A stretch of 64,000 nt of DNA from an uncultured Roseibium sp. (lineage in GTDB: Bacteria > Pseudomonadota > Alphaproteobacteria > Rhizobiales > Stappiaceae): NCBI RefSeq assembly GCF_947494555.1, contig NZ_CANLVF010000004.1:248001-312000 (forward strand). The letters run 5' to 3'. The notes below the pieces were generated by a model that made no database searches, was not told the DNA's origin, and saw nothing but the letters and a program-made list of their open reading frames with translations. The translations under genes and the position numbers were made by a program. Each line of letters opens with the position of its first letter. Positions within the stretch are counted from its first letter, which is position 1. Positions 62,667 to 64,000 of this stretch are shown piece after piece.

Positions 62667-64000
62667 ATGTCATGTATATCGCGCCGGGAGCTGCTGGCCG
62701 GTGGTGCGGGCATGCTGGCGACGTTTTCAGCCGGTGGCTTGGTGGCGCACCAGGCACATGCAGCCAGCCACACCCTGAAGATGTCCCGTCTCGACCACAG
62801 TATTCTGCCCGGGACGATAACGAAGGACATGATGAGCTTTTCGCCGGACGGGTCTCCACCGGTGCTCCGCTTCAGGCAGGGTGAGAAGGCAACCATCTCG
62901 GTTGCCAACACCCTCAACGAAGCGTCTGTTGTGCACTGGCACGGCTTCAGGATCGCAAATGCGATGGATGGCGTGCCTTACCTGACCCAGTATCCGATCG
63001 AACCCGGGCAAACGTTTCGATATGAATTTGCGCCACCGGACGCCGGGACCTTCTGGTATCACCCGCATTGCAACACGCTGGAGCAGATGGCGCGCGGCAT
63101 GACTGGTGTGATGGTGGTCGAAGAGCCGGAAGACCCCGGCTTCAACCAGGATCTTCCGCTCAACATTCGTGATTTCAGGCTTGGCGGTGACGGTCAGTTC
63201 ATTTCCCTGTTCAAGGCACGAAGCGCCGCAAGGGGTGGCACGCTCGGGACCGTGTCGACGGTCAATTGGCAGGTGGATCCTGACTTTGAGTTGGAGGCTG
63301 GAAGTCTTGTGCGGCTGAGGCTTGCCGTTACAGATGTCACGCGCGTTGGGAAATATGAAATTGATGGCGGTGAGGCCGAGGTCATTGCGATCGATTCAAA
63401 TCCGCTGCCATCCCCTGTCCCGGCCAGGGACATCGAGCTGTCACCGGGACAGCGCGCGGACATCGCGCTGCGCATGCCCGATGAGGACGGCTCCGCTGTG
63501 AACCTTGTCCTGAAAAAGAAATTCGATCAGAAGGTTCTGGCGCGCTTTGTCGCCAAGGGCACCAGCCTAAGGCGGGACCTGCGCGAGTTGAAGCCGTTGC
63601 CTCCCAACCCCGTCCCGCAACCGGACCTCAACAATGCTGAAGTGATCGAGTTCGTCTTCGGTTGGTCACCGGAAGGCGATGCGCCTCAGGCCAGCATATG
63701 CGGTACGCTTGGCTACACCTTCTGGTCGATCAACCGGAAGGCCTGGCCGGGCGATCTCCCCGGTCCGCTGGATCCGTTGGCAACGCTGAAGCTTGGAAAA
63801 ACCTATATTTTACGGCTACGGAACGAAACGCCGAACGCCCATCCGATCCACCTTCATGGCGTCTCGTTCACGTTGCTGCGCTCGAACAAACGCAAGCTGG
63901 CACCGCTCGTGACCGATACGGCGCTGCTGCTTTCCCAGGAAACAATGGATGTCGCTCTGGTTGCGGATAATCCGGGAGACTGGGCGTTTCATTGCCACGT
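62667..64000 (+). CDS. Multicopper oxidase with Tat signal, 3' end beyond the window
   Basis: Partial CDS of 444+ residues. Seen: Tat signal SRRELLAGGAGMLATFSAGG (about 5-24), three cupredoxin domains, and copper motifs HWHGFRI near residue 91, WYHPHC near 130, HPIHLHGVSF near 391 and the start of the C-terminal FHCH at the window edge. These supply type 1, 2 and 3 copper ligands. Periplasmic oxidase of phenols, metals (Cu+, Mn2+) or siderophores; substrate unresolved. ATG 62667, with AGG seven bases upstream. The stop is outside the window. Confidence 0.93.
   Translation, partial: MSCISRRELLAGGAGMLATFSAGGLVAHQAHAASHTLKMSRLDHSILPGTITKDMMSFSPDGSPPVLRFRQGEKATISVANTLNEASVVHWHGFRIANAMDGVPYLTQYPIEPGQTFRYEFAPPDAGTFWYHPHCNTLEQMARGMTGVMVVEEPEDPGFNQDLPLNIRDFRLGGDGQFISLFKARSAARGGTLGTVSTVNWQVDPDFELEAGSLVRLRLAVTDVTRVGKYEIDGGEAEVIAIDSNPLPSPVPARDIELSPGQRADIALRMPDEDGSAVNLVLKKKFDQKVLARFVAKGTSLRRDLRELKPLPPNPVPQPDLNNAEVIEFVFGWSPEGDAPQASICGTLGYTFWSINRKAWPGDLPGPLDPLATLKLGKTYILRLRNETPNAHPIHLHGVSFTLLRSNKRKLAPLVTDTALLLSQETMDVALVADNPGDWAFHCH

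Noticed and set aside
1..64000. CRISPR arrays, tRNA/rRNA genes, insertion sequences, prophage
   Set aside because: No regularly spaced repeats, no cloverleaf or rRNA signatures, and no transposase, integrase or phage structural motifs were found on either strand by eye. A tRNA/Rfam scan would be decisive.

Overview
The window is a gene-dense stretch of alphaproteobacterial chromosome, most likely Hyphomicrobiales (Rhizobiales) and possibly the Roseibium/Labrenzia group of the Stappiaceae. The placement rests on gene content and order: a 1603-residue NAD-glutamate dehydrogenase, a DUF1674/SDHAF4-type protein near htpX and rsmB, a heparinase-like gene between rsmB and purH, a dapF-mtaB-ftsY run, a CenR-like response regulator, metX-metW, chorismate mutase-hisC-tyrA, and phaA/phaB/phaR. 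It is inference from protein sequence. I see no rRNA or tRNA gene, CRISPR array, insertion sequence or prophage. I call 59 protein genes; the last (multicopper oxidase) runs off the right edge.

Layout. 1-5.4 kb: ftsK and an overlapping aminotransferase (minus strand), an SGNH hydrolase and a small unknown protein. 5.4-15.1 kb: DUF1674 protein, a GT87-type membrane glycosyltransferase, htpX with a plausible heat-shock promoter, rsmB, a heparinase-like protein, then a 1.6-kb AT-richer insert carrying a VPLPA-CTERM (exosortase-type) surface protein, then purH. 15.2-28.3 kb: chemoreceptor, UMF1-type transporter, NAD-GDH, a carboxymuconolactone-decarboxylase-like protein, argC, leuD and a PAS-GGDEF-EAL protein. 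28.3-34.9 kb: an overlapping formyltransferase/SIS-isomerase pair, an FAD oxidoreductase, a cyclic-nucleotide-binding protein, a CenR-like regulator, an L,D-transpeptidase and a zinc peptidase. 35-43 kb: dapF-mtaB-ftsY, then small accessory genes including a CGNR regulator divergent from azoR, and gloB. 43-54 kb: methyltransferase, metX-metW, chorismate mutase-hisC-tyrA, ispA, cfa, mtgA, rpmF, yciB. 54-64 kb: DUF3299 protein, a TetR-controlled peroxiredoxin/NTF2 module, PHA genes, a GlcG/HbpS-type protein, gamma-glutamyltransferase and the multicopper oxidase.

How the genes work together. Most are housekeeping: DNA segregation (FtsK), membrane targeting (FtsY), cell wall (DapF, MtgA, L,D-transpeptidase, CenR-like), amino acids (ArgC, LeuD, HisC, TyrA, MetX/MetW), nucleotides (PurH), RNA modification (RsmB, MtaB), lipids (IspA, Cfa) and carbon storage (PhaA/B/R). 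The less ordinary material is the VPLPA-CTERM insert, two divergent regulator/target pairs that each carry two 21-bp direct repeats with operator geometry (CGNR-azoR and TetR-peroxiredoxin), the formyltransferase/SIS pair, and several structured or palindromic intergenic regions. No obviously new multi-gene defence or mobile system is visible.
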